The notes under the pieces were generated by a model that saw only the letters and a program-made list of their open reading frames with translations, was not told the DNA's origin and searched no databases. From positions 1,402,009 through 1,466,008 of the forward strand of contig NZ_QJSR01000001.1 in assembly GCF_003217095.1 (NCBI RefSeq): DNA of 64,000 nt, given 5' to 3'. The position numbers and the translations under genes are program-made. The stretch comes from Rhizobium sp. PP-CC-3A-592 (lineage in GTDB: Bacteria > Pseudomonadota > Alphaproteobacteria > Rhizobiales > Rhizobiaceae). Below are positions 35,234 to 45,068 of the stretch, one piece after another (the stretch's first letter is position 1; every line of letters begins with the position of its first letter).

Positions 35234-36337
35234 ATGTATGTAGCCGTCAAAGGCGGGGAAGCCGCTATCGAAAAGGCGCACCGGCTGCTCGCCGACCGGC
35301 GCCGCGGCGACCGCTCCGTTCCCGCGCTTTCGCTCGAACAGATCGCCGGACAATTGTCGCTCGCCGTGGACCGCGTGATGGCCGAGGGATCGCTCTACGA
35401 TCCGGAGCTTGCCGCCATGGCCGTGCGCCAGTCGCGCGGCGACATGATCGAGGCGATCTTCCTCATCCGCGCCTATCGCACGACGCTGCCGCGCTTCGGT
35501 GCGACGCGGCCGGTGGAGACGGCGGCGATGCGGATCGAACGGCGCGTGTCGGCCACCTATAAGGACATTCCCGGAGGACAGCTGCTCGGGCCGACCTTCG
35601 ACTACACCCACCGCCTGATCGACCCCGAGATGGCCGGCGACCATCCCGTCGAGCCCGGTGCCCGGCGTGACGTGACGGAGGATGCGGCCTACCCGCGCGT
35701 GACCGATATCCTCAATGGCGAAGGCCTGATCGAGCCGGATATCGCGTCCGACGCCGAGCCCGGCGACCTCACCCGCGACCCGACCGGTTTTCCGGCGGGC
35801 CGCGACCTCCGGCTGCAGGCGCTGGCACGCGGCGACGAAGGTTTCCTTCTGTCGCTCGGCTATTCGACCCAGCGCGGCTACGGCCGCACGCATCCCTTCG
35901 TCGGCGAAGTGCGCATCGGCCTCGTCGATCTGGAGATCGACCTGCCGGAACTCGGCTTTGCCGTGAATATAGGCGCGATCCGTGTCACCGAGTGCCAGAT
36001 GGTGTCGCAGTTCAAGGGTGGCGGCGAGGACGGCCCGCGCTTTACCCGCGGCTACGGCCTCGTCTTCGGCCAGTCGGAACGCAAGGCCATGTCGATGAGC
36101 CTTGTCGATCGGGCGCTGCGCGCGGACGAGTTCGACGAGAACCGCGCGGCACCGGCGCAGGACGAGGAGTTCGTCCTCTCCCACTGCGACAATGTCGAAG
36201 CCACCGGCTTCGTCGAGCATCTGAAACTGCCGCATTACGTGGACTTCCAGGCAGAACTCGACCTGCTGCGCATGCTGCGGCGGGAACACGCGGCGGACAA
36301 GACCGCCGAGACGGACCGACAGGAGGCCGCGGAATGA
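35234..36337 (+). CDS. phnI: C-P lyase subunit PhnI
   Basis: A 367-residue core subunit with the nucleosidase-type role in forming the ribose-phosphonate intermediate. Family segments: YVAVKGGEAAIEKAHRLLAD at the N-terminus, RQSRGDMIEAIFLIRAYRTT, RRVSATYKDIPGGQLLGPTF, and LGYSTQRGYGRTHPFVGEVR. The stop overlaps the phnJ start. Confidence 0.94.
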   Translation: MYVAVKGGEAAIEKAHRLLADRRRGDRSVPALSLEQIAGQLSLAVDRVMAEGSLYDPELAAMAVRQSRGDMIEAIFLIRAYRTTLPRFGATRPVETAAMRIERRVSATYKDIPGGQLLGPTFDYTHRLIDPEMAGDHPVEPGARRDVTEDAAYPRVTDILNGEGLIEPDIASDAEPGDLTRDPTGFPAGRDLRLQALARGDEGFLLSLGYSTQRGYGRTHPFVGEVRIGLVDLEIDLPELGFAVNIGAIRVTECQMVSQFKGGGEDGPRFTRGYGLVFGQSERKAMSMSLVDRALRADEFDENRAAPAQDEEFVLSHCDNVEATGFVEHLKLPHYVDFQAELDLLRMLRREHAADKTAETDRQEAAE

Positions 36338-37233
36338 CCTTGCCCGCCTATAACTTCGCCTATCTGGACGAACAGACCAAGCGCATGATCCGCCGCGCGA
36401 TCCTCAAGGGCATCGCCATTCCCGGCTATCAGGTGCCGTTCGCCTCCCGCGAGATGCCGATGCCCTATGGCTGGGGCACGGGCGGCGTACAGGTGACGGC
36501 CGCCATTCTCGGGCCGGACGACGTTCTCAAGGTGATCGATCAGGGCGCCGACGACACAACGAATGCCGTCTCGATCCGCGCTTTCTTCGCCAAGACCGCC
36601 AATGTGGCGACGACCACGAAGACGGCGGAGGCGACGATCATCCAGACCCGCCACCGCATTCCGGAAGAACGGCTGCAGGCGCACCAGACGATCGTTTTCC
36701 AGGTGCCGATCCCCGAGCCGCTGCGCTTTCTCGAGCCGCGCGAGACCGAGACGCGGGTGATGCACGGGCTGGAAGAATACGGTCTGGTGCATGTGAAGCT
36801 CTACGAGGACATTGCCCAGCACGGCCACATCGCCACCACCTATGCCTATCCGGTGAAGGTGGAGGGCCGCTATGTCATGGACCCCTCGCCCATTCCGAAA
36901 TTCGACAATCCGAAGCTCGATCGCTCCCCCGCCTTGCAGCTCTTCGGCGCTGGCCGCGAGAAGCGCATCTATGCGCTGCCGCCGTTCACACAGGTCACGA
37001 GCCTCGATTTCGAAGATCACCCCTTCACCGTCCAGACCTTCAGCCGCCCCTGCGCGCTCTGCAATGCGACCGGCGTCTATATGGACGAGGTGGTGACCGA
37101 CGACCGAGGCGGACGGATGTTCGTCTGCTCGGACACCGACCATTGCGAGACGCGGCAACTGCACGGCCATACGGGTCCCGGCCTGCCGCAGCTCGGCGAA
37201 CACGCATCAACCGAGCAGGAGACCACGCGATGA
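36334..37233 (+). CDS. phnJ: Carbon-phosphorus lyase radical-SAM subunit PhnJ
   Basis: The catalytic radical SAM enzyme that cleaves the C-P bond of the ribose-phosphonate, 299 residues. The unusual cluster motif C-x2-C-x21-C is intact at the C-terminal side (PCALCNATGVYMDE ... RMFVC), and the further Cys needed for the thiyl radical follows five residues later (SDTDHCETR). The N-terminus reads YNFAYLDEQTKRMIRRAILK, then GIAIPGYQVPFASREMPMPYGWG. The start ATG at 36334 overlaps the phnI stop; longer in-frame starts lie inside phnI. It overlaps phnK by 4 bp. Confidence 0.95.
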   Translation: MTLPAYNFAYLDEQTKRMIRRAILKGIAIPGYQVPFASREMPMPYGWGTGGVQVTAAILGPDDVLKVIDQGADDTTNAVSIRAFFAKTANVATTTKTAEATIIQTRHRIPEERLQAHQTIVFQVPIPEPLRFLEPRETETRVMHGLEEYGLVHVKLYEDIAQHGHIATTYAYPVKVEGRYVMDPSPIPKFDNPKLDRSPALQLFGAGREKRIYALPPFTQVTSLDFEDHPFTVQTFSRPCALCNATGVYMDEVVTDDRGGRMFVCSDTDHCETRQLHGHTGPGLPQLGEHASTEQETTR

Positions 37234-38003
37234 CCGATCCCATCCTCTCCGTCCGCGGGCTCCAAAAGCGCTACGGCGCCTTCATCGGCTGCACGGATGT
37301 CTCCTTCGACGTCTGGCCTGGCGAGGTTGTCGCCATCGTCGGCGAGTCCGGCTCCGGCAAGACGACGCTGCTCAACTGCATTTCCGGCCGGCTGGAGCGG
37401 TCGGCCGGCGAGATCCGCTACAGGATGCGCGACGGGCGTTTTCCCGATCTTGGCGATCTCTCGGAAGCCGAACGCCGCTTCCTGATGCGCACCGACTGGG
37501 GCTTCGTGCACCAGAACCCGGCCGACGGGTTGCGCATGCGCGTTTCGGCCGGCGCCAATGTCGGCGAGCGGCTGATGGCGGTCGGCGAGCGTCACTATGG
37601 CGACATCCGCCGCACGGCCGGCGACTGGCTGTCGCGCGTGGAGATCGCCGCCGAGCGGATTGACGACCAGCCGATCGCCTTTTCCGGGGGCATGCGCCAG
37701 CGCCTGCAGATCGCCCGCAATCTCGTCACCCATCCCCGGCTGATCTTCATGGACGAGCCGACCGGGGGCCTCGACGTCTCCGTGCAGGCCCGCGTGCTCG
37801 ATCTTCTGCGCGGGCTCGTCACCGACCTGTCGCTCGCCGTCGTCATCGTCACCCACGATCTCGCCGTCGCGCGGCTCCTGTCGCAGCGCATGATCGTCAT
37901 GAAGGGCGGACATATCGTGGAGGCCGGGCTGACGGACCGGGTGCTGGACGATCCGCGCCATGCCTATACCCAGCTTCTCGTCGCCTCCATCCCCGAATCC
38001 TGA
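37230..38003 (+). CDS. phnK: C-P lyase ATP-binding protein PhnK
   Basis: A 257-residue ABC-type ATPase that binds the C-P lyase core rather than a membrane permease. Walker A GESGSGKTTLLNCISG, the PhnK-specific insert DWGFVHQNPADGLRMRVSAG, signature FSGGMRQRLQIARNL and Walker B LIFMDEPTGGLDVSVQ. The start overlaps phnJ by 4 bp; the stop lies 14 bp before phnL. Confidence 0.94.
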   Translation: MTDPILSVRGLQKRYGAFIGCTDVSFDVWPGEVVAIVGESGSGKTTLLNCISGRLERSAGEIRYRMRDGRFPDLGDLSEAERRFLMRTDWGFVHQNPADGLRMRVSAGANVGERLMAVGERHYGDIRRTAGDWLSRVEIAAERIDDQPIAFSGGMRQRLQIARNLVTHPRLIFMDEPTGGLDVSVQARVLDLLRGLVTDLSLAVVIVTHDLAVARLLSQRMIVMKGGHIVEAGLTDRVLDDPRHAYTQLLVASIPES

Positions 38004-38017
38004 GCCGGAGTCCGCCG

Positions 38018-38770
38018 ATGTCCCTCTCTTTTTCCCCATCGCCAGTGTCTACTATGTCGGAAGGCGCGCTGCTCAGCGTGCACGATGTCGCCAAGTCCTT
38101 CGTCATGCACCTGCGCGATGGCGTCGTGCTGCCTGTGGTCGCCAATGTCCGTTTCGATCTCTTTCCCGGCGAATGCGTCGTTCTCGGCGGCCCCTCGGGC
38201 GTCGGCAAGTCGTCCATCCTGCGGATGGTCTATGGCAACTACGCCATCGATAAGGGCTCCGTTCTGGTGCGGGACCCTGAAAGCGGCGAGGTTCGCGATC
38301 TCGGTGCCGGCGATCCGCGCCTCGTTCTGGCCATCCGGCACAACGGCATCGGCTATGTCAGCCAGTTCCTGCGCGCCGTGCCGCGCGTTTCCGCGGTTGA
38401 GATCGTCGCCGAGCCGCTGGTTTCACGCGGCATCGACCGCACAGAGGCGACCGCGCGCGCGCGCGACATGCTCTCCCGGCTGAACCTGCCGGAAACGCTG
38501 CACGGGCTTCCCCCCGCCACCTTCTCGGGCGGCGAGAAGCAGCGCGTCAACATCGCCCGCGGCTTCATCACCGATCATCCCGTCCTCCTCCTCGATGAGC
38601 CCACCGCCTCGCTCGATGCGGAGAACCGGGACGTGGTGACCGCGATGATCGGCGAGAAGCTCGCACGCGGCACGGCCATTCTCGGCATCTTCCACGACCA
38701 GCCGGTGCGTGAGGCCGTGGCGACCCGCACCATCGACGTCTCTGCATTTTCCGCCCGAAAGGCTGCGTGA
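38018..38770 (+). CDS. phnL: C-P lyase ATP-binding protein PhnL
   Basis: A 250-residue ABC ATPase of the PhnL group. Walker [20 protein letters not shown], signature [15 protein letters not shown] and Walker [16 protein letters not shown]. It shows the PhnL-type segment [20 protein letters not shown]. The first ATG (38018) is used; the ATG 12 codons later also fits the family N-terminus. The stop overlaps the acetyltransferase start by one base. Confidence 0.92.
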   Translation: MSLSFSPSPVSTMSEGALLSVHDVAKSFVMHLRDGVVLPVVANVRFDLFPGECVVLGGPSGVGKSSILRMVYGNYAIDKGSVLVRDPESGEVRDLGAGDPRLVLAIRHNGIGYVSQFLRAVPRVSAVEIVAEPLVSRGIDRTEATARARDMLSRLNLPETLHGLPPATFSGGEKQRVNIARGFITDHPVLLLDEPTASLDAENRDVVTAMIGEKLARGTAILGIFHDQPVREAVATRTIDVSAFSARKAA

Positions 38771-39387
38771 TGGCCAAGCTTTCCGAATTTCATCCTGCGA
38801 TCCACGAGACGGCGAAGGTGACCGACTGCCGGCTTGGCCGCTATGTCGAGATCGCCGAGAGATCGCGCCTCGGCGAGGTCGAACTCGACGACTACTCCTA
38901 TGTCATGGAAGATTGCGCCCTCTGGTGTGCGACCGTCGGCAAGTTCGTCAACATCGCATCGATGGTGCGCCTCAACGCCACCAACCACCCGATGGACCGC
39001 GCCAGCCTGCATCATTTCACCTACAGGGCCGGCGACTATTTCGACGGCGCCGGGGACGAGGCGGACTTCTTTGCCGCGCGGCGGGCCCGTCGCGTCACCA
39101 TCGGCCACGATGTCTGGATCGGCCACGGCGCGACGGTCCTGCCGGGCGTGACGGTGGGCAATGGTGCCGTCGTCGGCGCGGGCGCCGTGGTGTCGCACGA
39201 TGTGGCGCCCTACACGATCGTCGGCGGCGTGCCGGCCCGGCTGATCCGCGAGCGCTTTTCGAGCGCAACGGCCAAGGGCATGGAGCGGCTCGCCTGGTGG
39301 GACTGGCCGCATGACAGATTGTTCGCGGCACTTGAGGATTTCCGCACGCTGACGGGCGAGGCGTTCGTCGAGCGCTACGGCGCCTAA
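38770..39387 (+). CDS. Hexapeptide-repeat acetyltransferase of the phosphonate operon
   Basis: A 205-residue left-handed beta-helix transferase related to chloramphenicol acetyltransferase-type enzymes. The repeat region reads [20 protein letters not shown] then [20 protein letters not shown], with the active-site type [12 protein letters not shown]. Enzymes of this group are common in rhizobial phn operons. They may acetylate aminophosphonates or an intermediate, but the substrate is unproven. The ATG at 38770 overlaps the phnL stop; a GTG one codon earlier is possible. It is the last gene of the first phn operon. Confidence 0.85.
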   Translation: MAKLSEFHPAIHETAKVTDCRLGRYVEIAERSRLGEVELDDYSYVMEDCALWCATVGKFVNIASMVRLNATNHPMDRASLHHFTYRAGDYFDGAGDEADFFAARRARRVTIGHDVWIGHGATVLPGVTVGNGAVVGAGAVVSHDVAPYTIVGGVPARLIRERFSSATAKGMERLAWWDWPHDRLFAALEDFRTLTGEAFVERYGA

Positions 39388-39407
39388 TGTCAGCGGTTGA
39401 CGCAAAA

Positions 39408-39436
39408 GTTTCATGCAACCGTCACGCAACCATCAT
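39408..39436 (+). promoter_or_regulatory. PHO box: three PhoB half-sites before phnC
   Basis: Three units with an 11-bp period: GTTTCAT-GCAA-CCGTCAC-GCAA-CCATCAT (39408-39414, 39419-39425, 39430-39436). Each resembles the CTGTCAT half-site bound by PhoB, with the 4-bp AT/GC spacer GCAA repeated exactly. It lies 74 bp before the phnC start, so phosphate starvation should induce phnCDE directly. Confidence 0.72.
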
Positions 39437-39510
39437 CGCTTGCCGCTCACAGTCCTTGGACGTGCAGCCGGCATGAGGTCGGCTTTCGCGCCGCTGTCCG
39501 GGATACCATC

Positions 39511-40377
39511 ATGACCGAGATTACCCCCATCGCGCTGTCCGTGACCCATCTTTCCAAACGCTATGGCGAGACGCGGGCGCTGAACGGCGTCAGCCTGATG
39601 CTGGAGCAGGGCGAGATGGTGGCGCTGATCGGCGCATCCGGTTCCGGCAAGAGCACGCTCATCCGCCATATCGCCGGCCTTGAGATCGGCGATGGCGATA
39701 GCGGGCGCGTGGAGATCCTCGGCGCGGTGTCGCAGGCCGGCGGCCGGATGAACCGGGAAGCGGCCCGCGGCCGCGTCGCCGTGATCTTCCAGCAGTTCAA
39801 TCTCGTCGGGCGGCTTTCCGTGCTGACCAATGTGCTGATCGGCCATCTCGGCCGCATACCGCGCTGGCGGGGCACGCTCGGCCTGTTCAACCGACAAGAG
39901 AAGGACAAGGCGCAGGCGGCGCTCGCCCGCGTCGGCATTCCGCAAGTTGCCGCGCAGCGCGCCTCGACGCTTTCGGGCGGCCAGCAGCAGCGCGCGGCGA
40001 TCGCCCGCACCCTCGTGCAGGAAGCGCGCATCCTGATTGCCGACGAGCCGATCTCGGCGCTCGATCCGTCGGCCGCCCGCCGGGTGATGGACGTGCTGGC
40101 CGCCATCTCCCGCGAGGACGGCATCACCGTGCTCGTGTCGCTTCATCAGGTCGAATATGCGCGGCGTTATTGCCGCCGCACGATCGCCATGCGCGACGGC
40201 GCCATCGTCTATGACGGCCCGTCCACCGCCCTTTCCAACGATTTCCTCGCCGAACTCTACGGAGCGGCATCGGAAGAACTCGTCCTGCCGGATGCTGCCC
40301 CGAGCGGCCCGGCCGACCCCATGGCGCCATCCGGCGTCGAGCTTCACACACGTCAGGCGGCGCTCGCCACCGTCTGA
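39511..40377 (+). CDS. phnC: Phosphonate ABC transporter ATP-binding protein
   Basis: A 288-residue ATPase of the PhnC group. Walker [19 protein letters not shown], the PhnC-type [36 protein letters not shown], signature [20 protein letters not shown] and Walker [15 protein letters not shown]. The start ATG at 39511 was chosen 74 bp after the PHO box; upstream in-frame codons fall in the promoter. It is the first gene of phnCDE. Confidence 0.93.
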   Translation: MTEITPIALSVTHLSKRYGETRALNGVSLMLEQGEMVALIGASGSGKSTLIRHIAGLEIGDGDSGRVEILGAVSQAGGRMNREAARGRVAVIFQQFNLVGRLSVLTNVLIGHLGRIPRWRGTLGLFNRQEKDKAQAALARVGIPQVAAQRASTLSGGQQQRAAIARTLVQEARILIADEPISALDPSAARRVMDVLAAISREDGITVLVSLHQVEYARRYCRRTIAMRDGAIVYDGPSTALSNDFLAELYGAASEELVLPDAAPSGPADPMAPSGVELHTRQAALATV

Positions 40378-40407
40378 TCGCACGATAACTGCCAACCGGA
40401 GACCACC

Positions 40408-41403
40408 ATGAACGCGATCTTCAAGAGCATTGCGGCGCTTTCGCTCGCCGCTTCCCTGAGCCAGCAGGCGCTGGCCACCGAGACCATCAACTTCGGCATC
40501 ATCTCGACCGAGTCCCAGCAGAACCTGAAGACGGCCTGGGAGCCGCTTCTGGCCGACCTCAAGACCAAGACCGGTCTCGACGTGAAGCCCTTCTTCGCCT
40601 CGGACTATGCCGGCATCATCGAAGGCATGCGCTTCAACAAGGTGCAGGTCGCCTGGTACGGCAACAAGTCGGCCATGGAAGCCGTCGATCGCGCCGATGG
40701 CGAAGTCTTCGTGCAGAGCGTCGCCAAGAACGGCGATCCGGGCTACTGGTCGGTCGTCATCGTTCCCAAGGACAGCCCGATCCAGACGATCGACGAGCTG
40801 CTGACCTGCGACAAGTCCAAGAGCTTCGGCCTTGGCGATCCGAACTCCACCTCCGGCTATCTCGTGCCCATGACCTTCGTGTTCGGCGCCCGCGGCATCG
40901 ACCCGAAGGATTGCTTCAAGACGGTGACCAACGCCAACCACGAGACCAATGCCATGGCGGTTGCCATGAAACAGGTCGATGCGGCGGCCAACAACACCGA
41001 GAACATGGCGCTGATCCAGCAGAACAAGCCGGATGCCTTTGCCAACATCCGCGAAATCTGGCGCTCGCCGCTGATCCCGTCCGACCCGATCGTCTGGCGC
41101 AAGGACCTGCCGGAAGAGGCAAAGACCAAGCTGCGCGACTTCTTCCTCGCCTACGGCACCGCCAACTCCACGGGCGACGTCGCCCATGAGAAGGAGGTTC
41201 TCGCCGGCCTGAAATGGGCGCCGTTCAAGGCCTCGACCGACAAGCAGCTCCTGCCGATCCGCGTGATGGAACTGTCGAAGTCGATCGCCAAGATCGAAGC
41301 CGACGCCTCGCTGTCGGCTGACGCCAAGGCCGAAAAGGTCAAGCCGCTGACCGAGCAGAAGGCGAAGTTCGAAGCCGAGCTCGGCACGGCATCCAACGGC
41401 TGA
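40408..41403 (+). CDS. phnD: Phosphonate-binding periplasmic protein
   Basis: A 331-residue binding protein. The signal peptide ([19 protein letters not shown]) has cleavage before TETINFG. The mature part shows [52 protein letters not shown] and [20 protein letters not shown], all PhnD-typical phosphonate-pocket segments. A 12-bp hairpin follows the stop, so phnD may be expressed above phnE. Confidence 0.94.
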   Translation: MNAIFKSIAALSLAASLSQQALATETINFGIISTESQQNLKTAWEPLLADLKTKTGLDVKPFFASDYAGIIEGMRFNKVQVAWYGNKSAMEAVDRADGEVFVQSVAKNGDPGYWSVVIVPKDSPIQTIDELLTCDKSKSFGLGDPNSTSGYLVPMTFVFGARGIDPKDCFKTVTNANHETNAMAVAMKQVDAAANNTENMALIQQNKPDAFANIREIWRSPLIPSDPIVWRKDLPEEAKTKLRDFFLAYGTANSTGDVAHEKEVLAGLKWAPFKASTDKQLLPIRVMELSKSIAKIEADASLSADAKAEKVKPLTEQKAKFEAELGTASNG

Positions 41404-41412
41404 TGCCGAGAG

Positions 41413-41447
41413 CCGGAGCGGGCGGTGTCGCCCGCTCCGGTTTCCTT
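41413..41447 (+). terminator. Strong hairpin between phnD and phnE
   Basis: CCGGAGCGGGCG (41413-41424) pairs perfectly with CGCCCGCTCCGG (41429-41440) around GTGT, followed by TTTCCTT. Lying inside the phnCDE operon, it probably acts as a partial terminator or a stabiliser of the phnCD message. Confidence 0.65.
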
Positions 41448-41498
41448 ATCGCTTCTCACTGCCCAATCTTACCGCCTGATCCATCAAGGACGACGCCC

Positions 41499-42329
41499 AT
41501 GACCGACGTCATCGCCTCTACAGGCGCAACCCATGCCCGCCCGATGACCAGCCCCGCTGTCGTAAAGCCTGCGCGGAGCGGCATGCGCAGCTGGCTTGTC
41601 GCGCTCGTCTTGGTGGGCGCGCTTGCCGCCAGCTGGGGGCCGGCCGAAATAGGGCGTTGGACCTATCTCTTTTCGGACGCCGGCAACATGGCGACCTATG
41701 CCCAGGATTTCCTGAAGCCCGATTTCAAGGAGTGGGCTTCCTATCTCCGCGAGATGATCGTCACGATCCAGATCGCGCTCTGGGGCACCTTCCTCGCCGT
41801 GCTTCTCTCCATTCCCTTCGGCATTCTCTCGGCCCACAACATGGCGCCCTGGTGGGTGCTGCACCCCGTTCGCCGGCTGATGGACCTGTTCCGGGCGATC
41901 CACGAGATCGTCTTTGCCGTGCTCTTCGTCGTGGCTGTCGGCCTCGGGCCCTTTGCCGGCGTCATGGCGCTGTTCGTGCATACGACAGGTATTCTGGCGA
42001 AGCTGTTTTCCGAAGCCGTCGAAGCGATCGATCCGCGGCCGGTCGAGGCGATCCGCACCACCGGCGCTTCCCGGCTGCAGCAGGTCATCTTCGGCGTCAT
42101 CCCGCAGGTCCTGCCGCTCTGGATCTCCTTCTCACTCTATCGCCTCGAATCCAACATCCGCTCCGCCACCGTGCTCGGCCTCATCGGTGCCGGCGGCATC
42201 GGGCAGATCCTGTTCGAGAGCATTCGCGGCTTCTACTATCCGCAGGCCTCCGCTATCCTCCTCATCATCGTCGCAACCGTGACACTGATGGATATCCTCT
42301 CCCAGCAACTGCGCAAGCTGGTCATATAA
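41499..42329 (+). CDS. phnE: Phosphonate ABC transporter permease
   Basis: A 276-residue inner-membrane permease with about six hydrophobic segments. The EAA loop is [20 protein letters not shown], then [14 protein letters not shown], and the C-terminal [20 protein letters not shown], all PhnE-typical. The ATG at 41499 follows AAGGACG. Only one permease gene is present, whereas some rhizobia carry two (phnE1, phnE2); here it would act as a homodimer. Confidence 0.92.
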   Translation: MTDVIASTGATHARPMTSPAVVKPARSGMRSWLVALVLVGALAASWGPAEIGRWTYLFSDAGNMATYAQDFLKPDFKEWASYLREMIVTIQIALWGTFLAVLLSIPFGILSAHNMAPWWVLHPVRRLMDLFRAIHEIVFAVLFVVAVGLGPFAGVMALFVHTTGILAKLFSEAVEAIDPRPVEAIRTTGASRLQQVIFGVIPQVLPLWISFSLYRLESNIRSATVLGLIGAGGIGQILFESIRGFYYPQASAILLIIVATVTLMDILSQQLRKLVI

Positions 42330-42399
42330 GGCGGCCCTTGCCGCCCATTTTCACCTCTCACCTGAAAAGCTGCAGCCAGGCGCTGCGGAACGGCAGACC

Positions 42400-43539
42400 A
42401 TGACCCGCGAACAGATCTTCACCCACTGCGCCATCATCCTCCCGACCGAGATCGTCGAGGGCACCGTCGTCGTGCGCGACGGCGTGATTGCCGACATCTC
42501 CACCGGGACGACAGCGCCGGGCATCGACATGCAAGGCGATTACCTGATGCCGGGCTGCGTCGAGCTGCACACCGACCATCTGGAAACGCACATCCAGCCA
42601 CGGCCGAAGGTCCGCTGGAACCTTGCCGCGGCCCTCCAGGCGCATGACGGGCAGATCGCCACGGCCGGCATCACCACGGTGTTCGACGCGCTTCGCGTCG
42701 GGCTCGATGGCGATACGGATCTCGGGACCGGCGATATGGCCGACATGGCGGCAACCATCTCGGCGGCGACCGCCGCCAACCGCCTGCGCGCCGAGCACTT
42801 CATCCACCTGCGCTGCGAAGTCTCCATGCCCGATGTGGTCGAGCAGTTCGATGCGATGAAGCGCAATGACCGGGTGCGGCTGGCATCCCTCATGGATCAT
42901 GCGCCCGGACAGCGCCAGTTCGTGAGCCTCGAGGCCTACCGGATCTATTATCAGGGCAAGAAGAAGATTTCGGATGCGGATTTCGAGGCGTTCAGCGCCC
43001 GGCGCATCGCCCAGTCGGTGGAGAATGCCGACCGCAACCGCCTGGCCCTTGCGACGCGCTGCCGCGAGGCCGGCATCCCCATGGCCTCGCATGATGATGC
43101 GACGGCCGCGCATGTGCGCGAGAGCGTCGATCTCGGCATCGCACTCGCCGAATTCCCGACCACGATCGAGGCTGCGACGCTTTCCAAGGCGTCCGACCTG
43201 CAGGTGTTGATGGGTGCGCCGAACGTCGTCCGCGGCGGGTCGCACTCCGGCAACGTGTCAGCGCTCGATCTTCTGGAGCGCGATGCGCTCGACATTCTCT
43301 CGTCGGATTATGTGCCGTTCAGCCTGCTGCAGGCGGCATTCTTGCTGGCCGAGCGCGGGCAGACGGATTTGCCGCATGCGGTGCGCATGATCACCGCCAA
43401 TCCGGCGCGGGCCGCAGGCCTTGCCGACCGCGGCCGGATCGAGACCGGCCTTCGGGCCGATCTCGTTCGCGTGCGGGCCGAAGCCGGGGCGCCGCCTCTG
43501 GTGGCCGGCGTCTGGCGGGCCGGCGACCGCGTCGCCTGA
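42400..43539 (+). CDS. phnM: Alpha-D-ribose 1-methylphosphonate 5-triphosphate diphosphatase
   Basis: A 379-residue amidohydrolase-fold enzyme that removes pyrophosphate from the ribose-triphosphate phosphonate to feed PhnJ. The metal-binding motif GCVELHTDHLETHIQPRPKV is characteristic of PhnM, with later IPMASHDDATAAHV, LAEFPTTIEAATLSK and APNVVRGGSHSGNVSALDLL. It starts 70 bp after phnE. phnN and phnP do not follow; the next gene is convergent. Confidence 0.94.
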   Translation: MTREQIFTHCAIILPTEIVEGTVVVRDGVIADISTGTTAPGIDMQGDYLMPGCVELHTDHLETHIQPRPKVRWNLAAALQAHDGQIATAGITTVFDALRVGLDGDTDLGTGDMADMAATISAATAANRLRAEHFIHLRCEVSMPDVVEQFDAMKRNDRVRLASLMDHAPGQRQFVSLEAYRIYYQGKKKISDADFEAFSARRIAQSVENADRNRLALATRCREAGIPMASHDDATAAHVRESVDLGIALAEFPTTIEAATLSKASDLQVLMGAPNVVRGGSHSGNVSALDLLERDALDILSSDYVPFSLLQAAFLLAERGQTDLPHAVRMITANPARAAGLADRGRIETGLRADLVRVRAEAGAPPLVAGVWRAGDRVA

Positions 43540-43559
43540 CTCGCCGCCAGCTTTGGACC

Positions 43560-44219
43560 TCAGGCGGTCGGCTGCTTCGTCTTGCGCAGGTAGGGCAGCA
43601 CCGTGTCGAAGCTGCCGAAGCGCGCGAGCGCGTCCTCGTTGGAAACGGCAGCGGTGATGATGACGTCCTCGCCCTGCTTCCAGTTGGCGGGCGTTGCCAC
43701 TTGATGCTTGGCGGTCAGCTGGATCGAGTCGATCGCGCGCAGGATCTCGTCGAAGTTGCGGCCGGTCGTCATGGGATAGGTGAGGATCAGCTTGATCTTC
43801 TTGTCCGGCCCGACCACGAAGACCGAACGAACGGTCGCGTTGTCGGCGGGCGTGCGGCCTTCCGAACTTTCGCCGGCACCGGCCGGCAGCATGTCGTAGA
43901 GCTTGGCGACGGCAAGGTCCTTGTCGCCGATCAGCGGGTATTCGACATCGAAACCGGTGGCCGTGAGAATGTCGTTCTTCCAGCGCTCATGGCTTTCGAC
44001 CGGATCGACCGAGATGCCGATGACCTTGACCCCACGCTTGGCGAACTCGTCCTGAAGGCCGGCCATGGCGCCGAGCTCCGTCGTGCAGACGGGCGTGAAA
44101 TTCTTCGGATGCGAGAACAGGACGCCCCAGCCGCTGCCGATCCAGTCATGGAATGAGATCGTTCCCTGACTGGTTTCCGCGGTAAAATCAGGGGCGATAT
44201 CGTTGATGCGCAGGCTCAT
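43560..44219 (-). CDS. 1-Cys peroxiredoxin (Prx6 type)
   Basis: A 219-residue thiol peroxidase that reduces H2O2 and organic peroxides. The active-site motif FTPVCTTELG has the peroxidatic Cys at residue 45. There is no resolving Cys and the long C-terminal arm (PLIGDKDLAVAKLYDMLPAG, VFVVGPDKKIKLILTYPMTT, ATPANWKQGEDVIITAAVS) marks the Prx6/1-Cys class. It is convergent with phnM, 20 bp apart. Confidence 0.93.
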   Translation of the reverse strand: MSLRINDIAPDFTAETSQGTISFHDWIGSGWGVLFSHPKNFTPVCTTELGAMAGLQDEFAKRGVKVIGISVDPVESHERWKNDILTATGFDVEYPLIGDKDLAVAKLYDMLPAGAGESSEGRTPADNATVRSVFVVGPDKKIKLILTYPMTTGRNFDEILRAIDSIQLTAKHQVATPANWKQGEDVIITAAVSNEDALARFGSFDTVLPYLRKTKQPTA

Positions 44220-44390
44220 GGATCGGTCCTCTTTTCAGCTTGCCGGAAAGTGGCATCATCGCGGCCCCGGTTCAAGGCTGCGCCGGCCGGCACGCCCCGG
44301 AGCCGACCATCAATTTTTCCACGGACCGCCGGAAAAACGAATGCCATGCCTTGACGGACGACCCGCGGTCCGTTGCAGGGCGGCCGGCTC

Positions 44391-45005
44391 TCAAGGCCCG
44401 TTGACCAGCGCCAGAATAAGCGTGTGGACCGCGCCGCCCTCCGTGAACTCCGCTTGGTCGAAGGCGCGGTCGAGATTGCGCCGTTCATTCGAAATCGCAC
44501 CGAGGCGGCGGTTCATTTCCGTCTTGATCTTCGTGCAGCCGGGATCGTCAGGCTGCTTGAGCCCGATGGTCGCCGTCTCGATCTTTGCCACGAGGTCGCG
44601 GACATATTGTCCATGCACCGCCTCGTGCCGGCGAACACCGTCGATGAAGGTCGTCCAGCTCGCGCGGACGGGCGCCGACAGCTTGGCCGTCGGCTTTGGC
44701 AGGGTGGTGGTGATGGTCAGCCGCGGGATCGCCGTTGCAAGAAGGCAGTCGTTGCCCTGCCTCTGATAGTCCCGCCGCCAGGTCAGCTTGAAACGCGTAT
44801 GGGCAATGACGCGGTTTGCACCGAGGAGCGGCCCGCGCTCGCCGATCGATGCGTAGAGTTCCGCACCCGTCTTGCCCGAGATTGTGTAGGTTTCGACCGT
44901 CTCCGTCGCCTTCACCTCGGCGGTCGCGGATAATGGCATGGCGAGCGTCAGATTGATGGCCGCTGCCGTGAAACCCCAGATCGTCTTTGTCAGCGTCACC
45001 GTCAT
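44391..45005 (-). CDS. DUF922-family secreted putative Zn protease
   Basis: A 204-residue exported protein. The signal peptide (WGFTAAAINLTLAMPLSATA) is followed by the DUF922 region: VETYTISGKTGAELYASIGE, RVIAHTRFKLTWRRDY, and the metal-binding HEAVHGQYV with HExxH (His127, Glu128, His131). The family is predicted to be zinc-dependent secreted proteases; substrates are unknown. The second half is helical (KTEMNRRLGAISNERRNLDR). It is followed at 171 bp by the peroxiredoxin on the same strand. Confidence 0.8.
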   Translation of the reverse strand: MTVTLTKTIWGFTAAAINLTLAMPLSATAEVKATETVETYTISGKTGAELYASIGERGPLLGANRVIAHTRFKLTWRRDYQRQGNDCLLATAIPRLTITTTLPKPTAKLSAPVRASWTTFIDGVRRHEAVHGQYVRDLVAKIETATIGLKQPDDPGCTKIKTEMNRRLGAISNERRNLDRAFDQAEFTEGGAVHTLILALVNGP

Positions 45006-45068
45006 CCGCCCTTGCTTGCGGGCCGGACCCTAGGCGGAATGGCGGTGCGTTGCAATTCGCCTCGAGGA

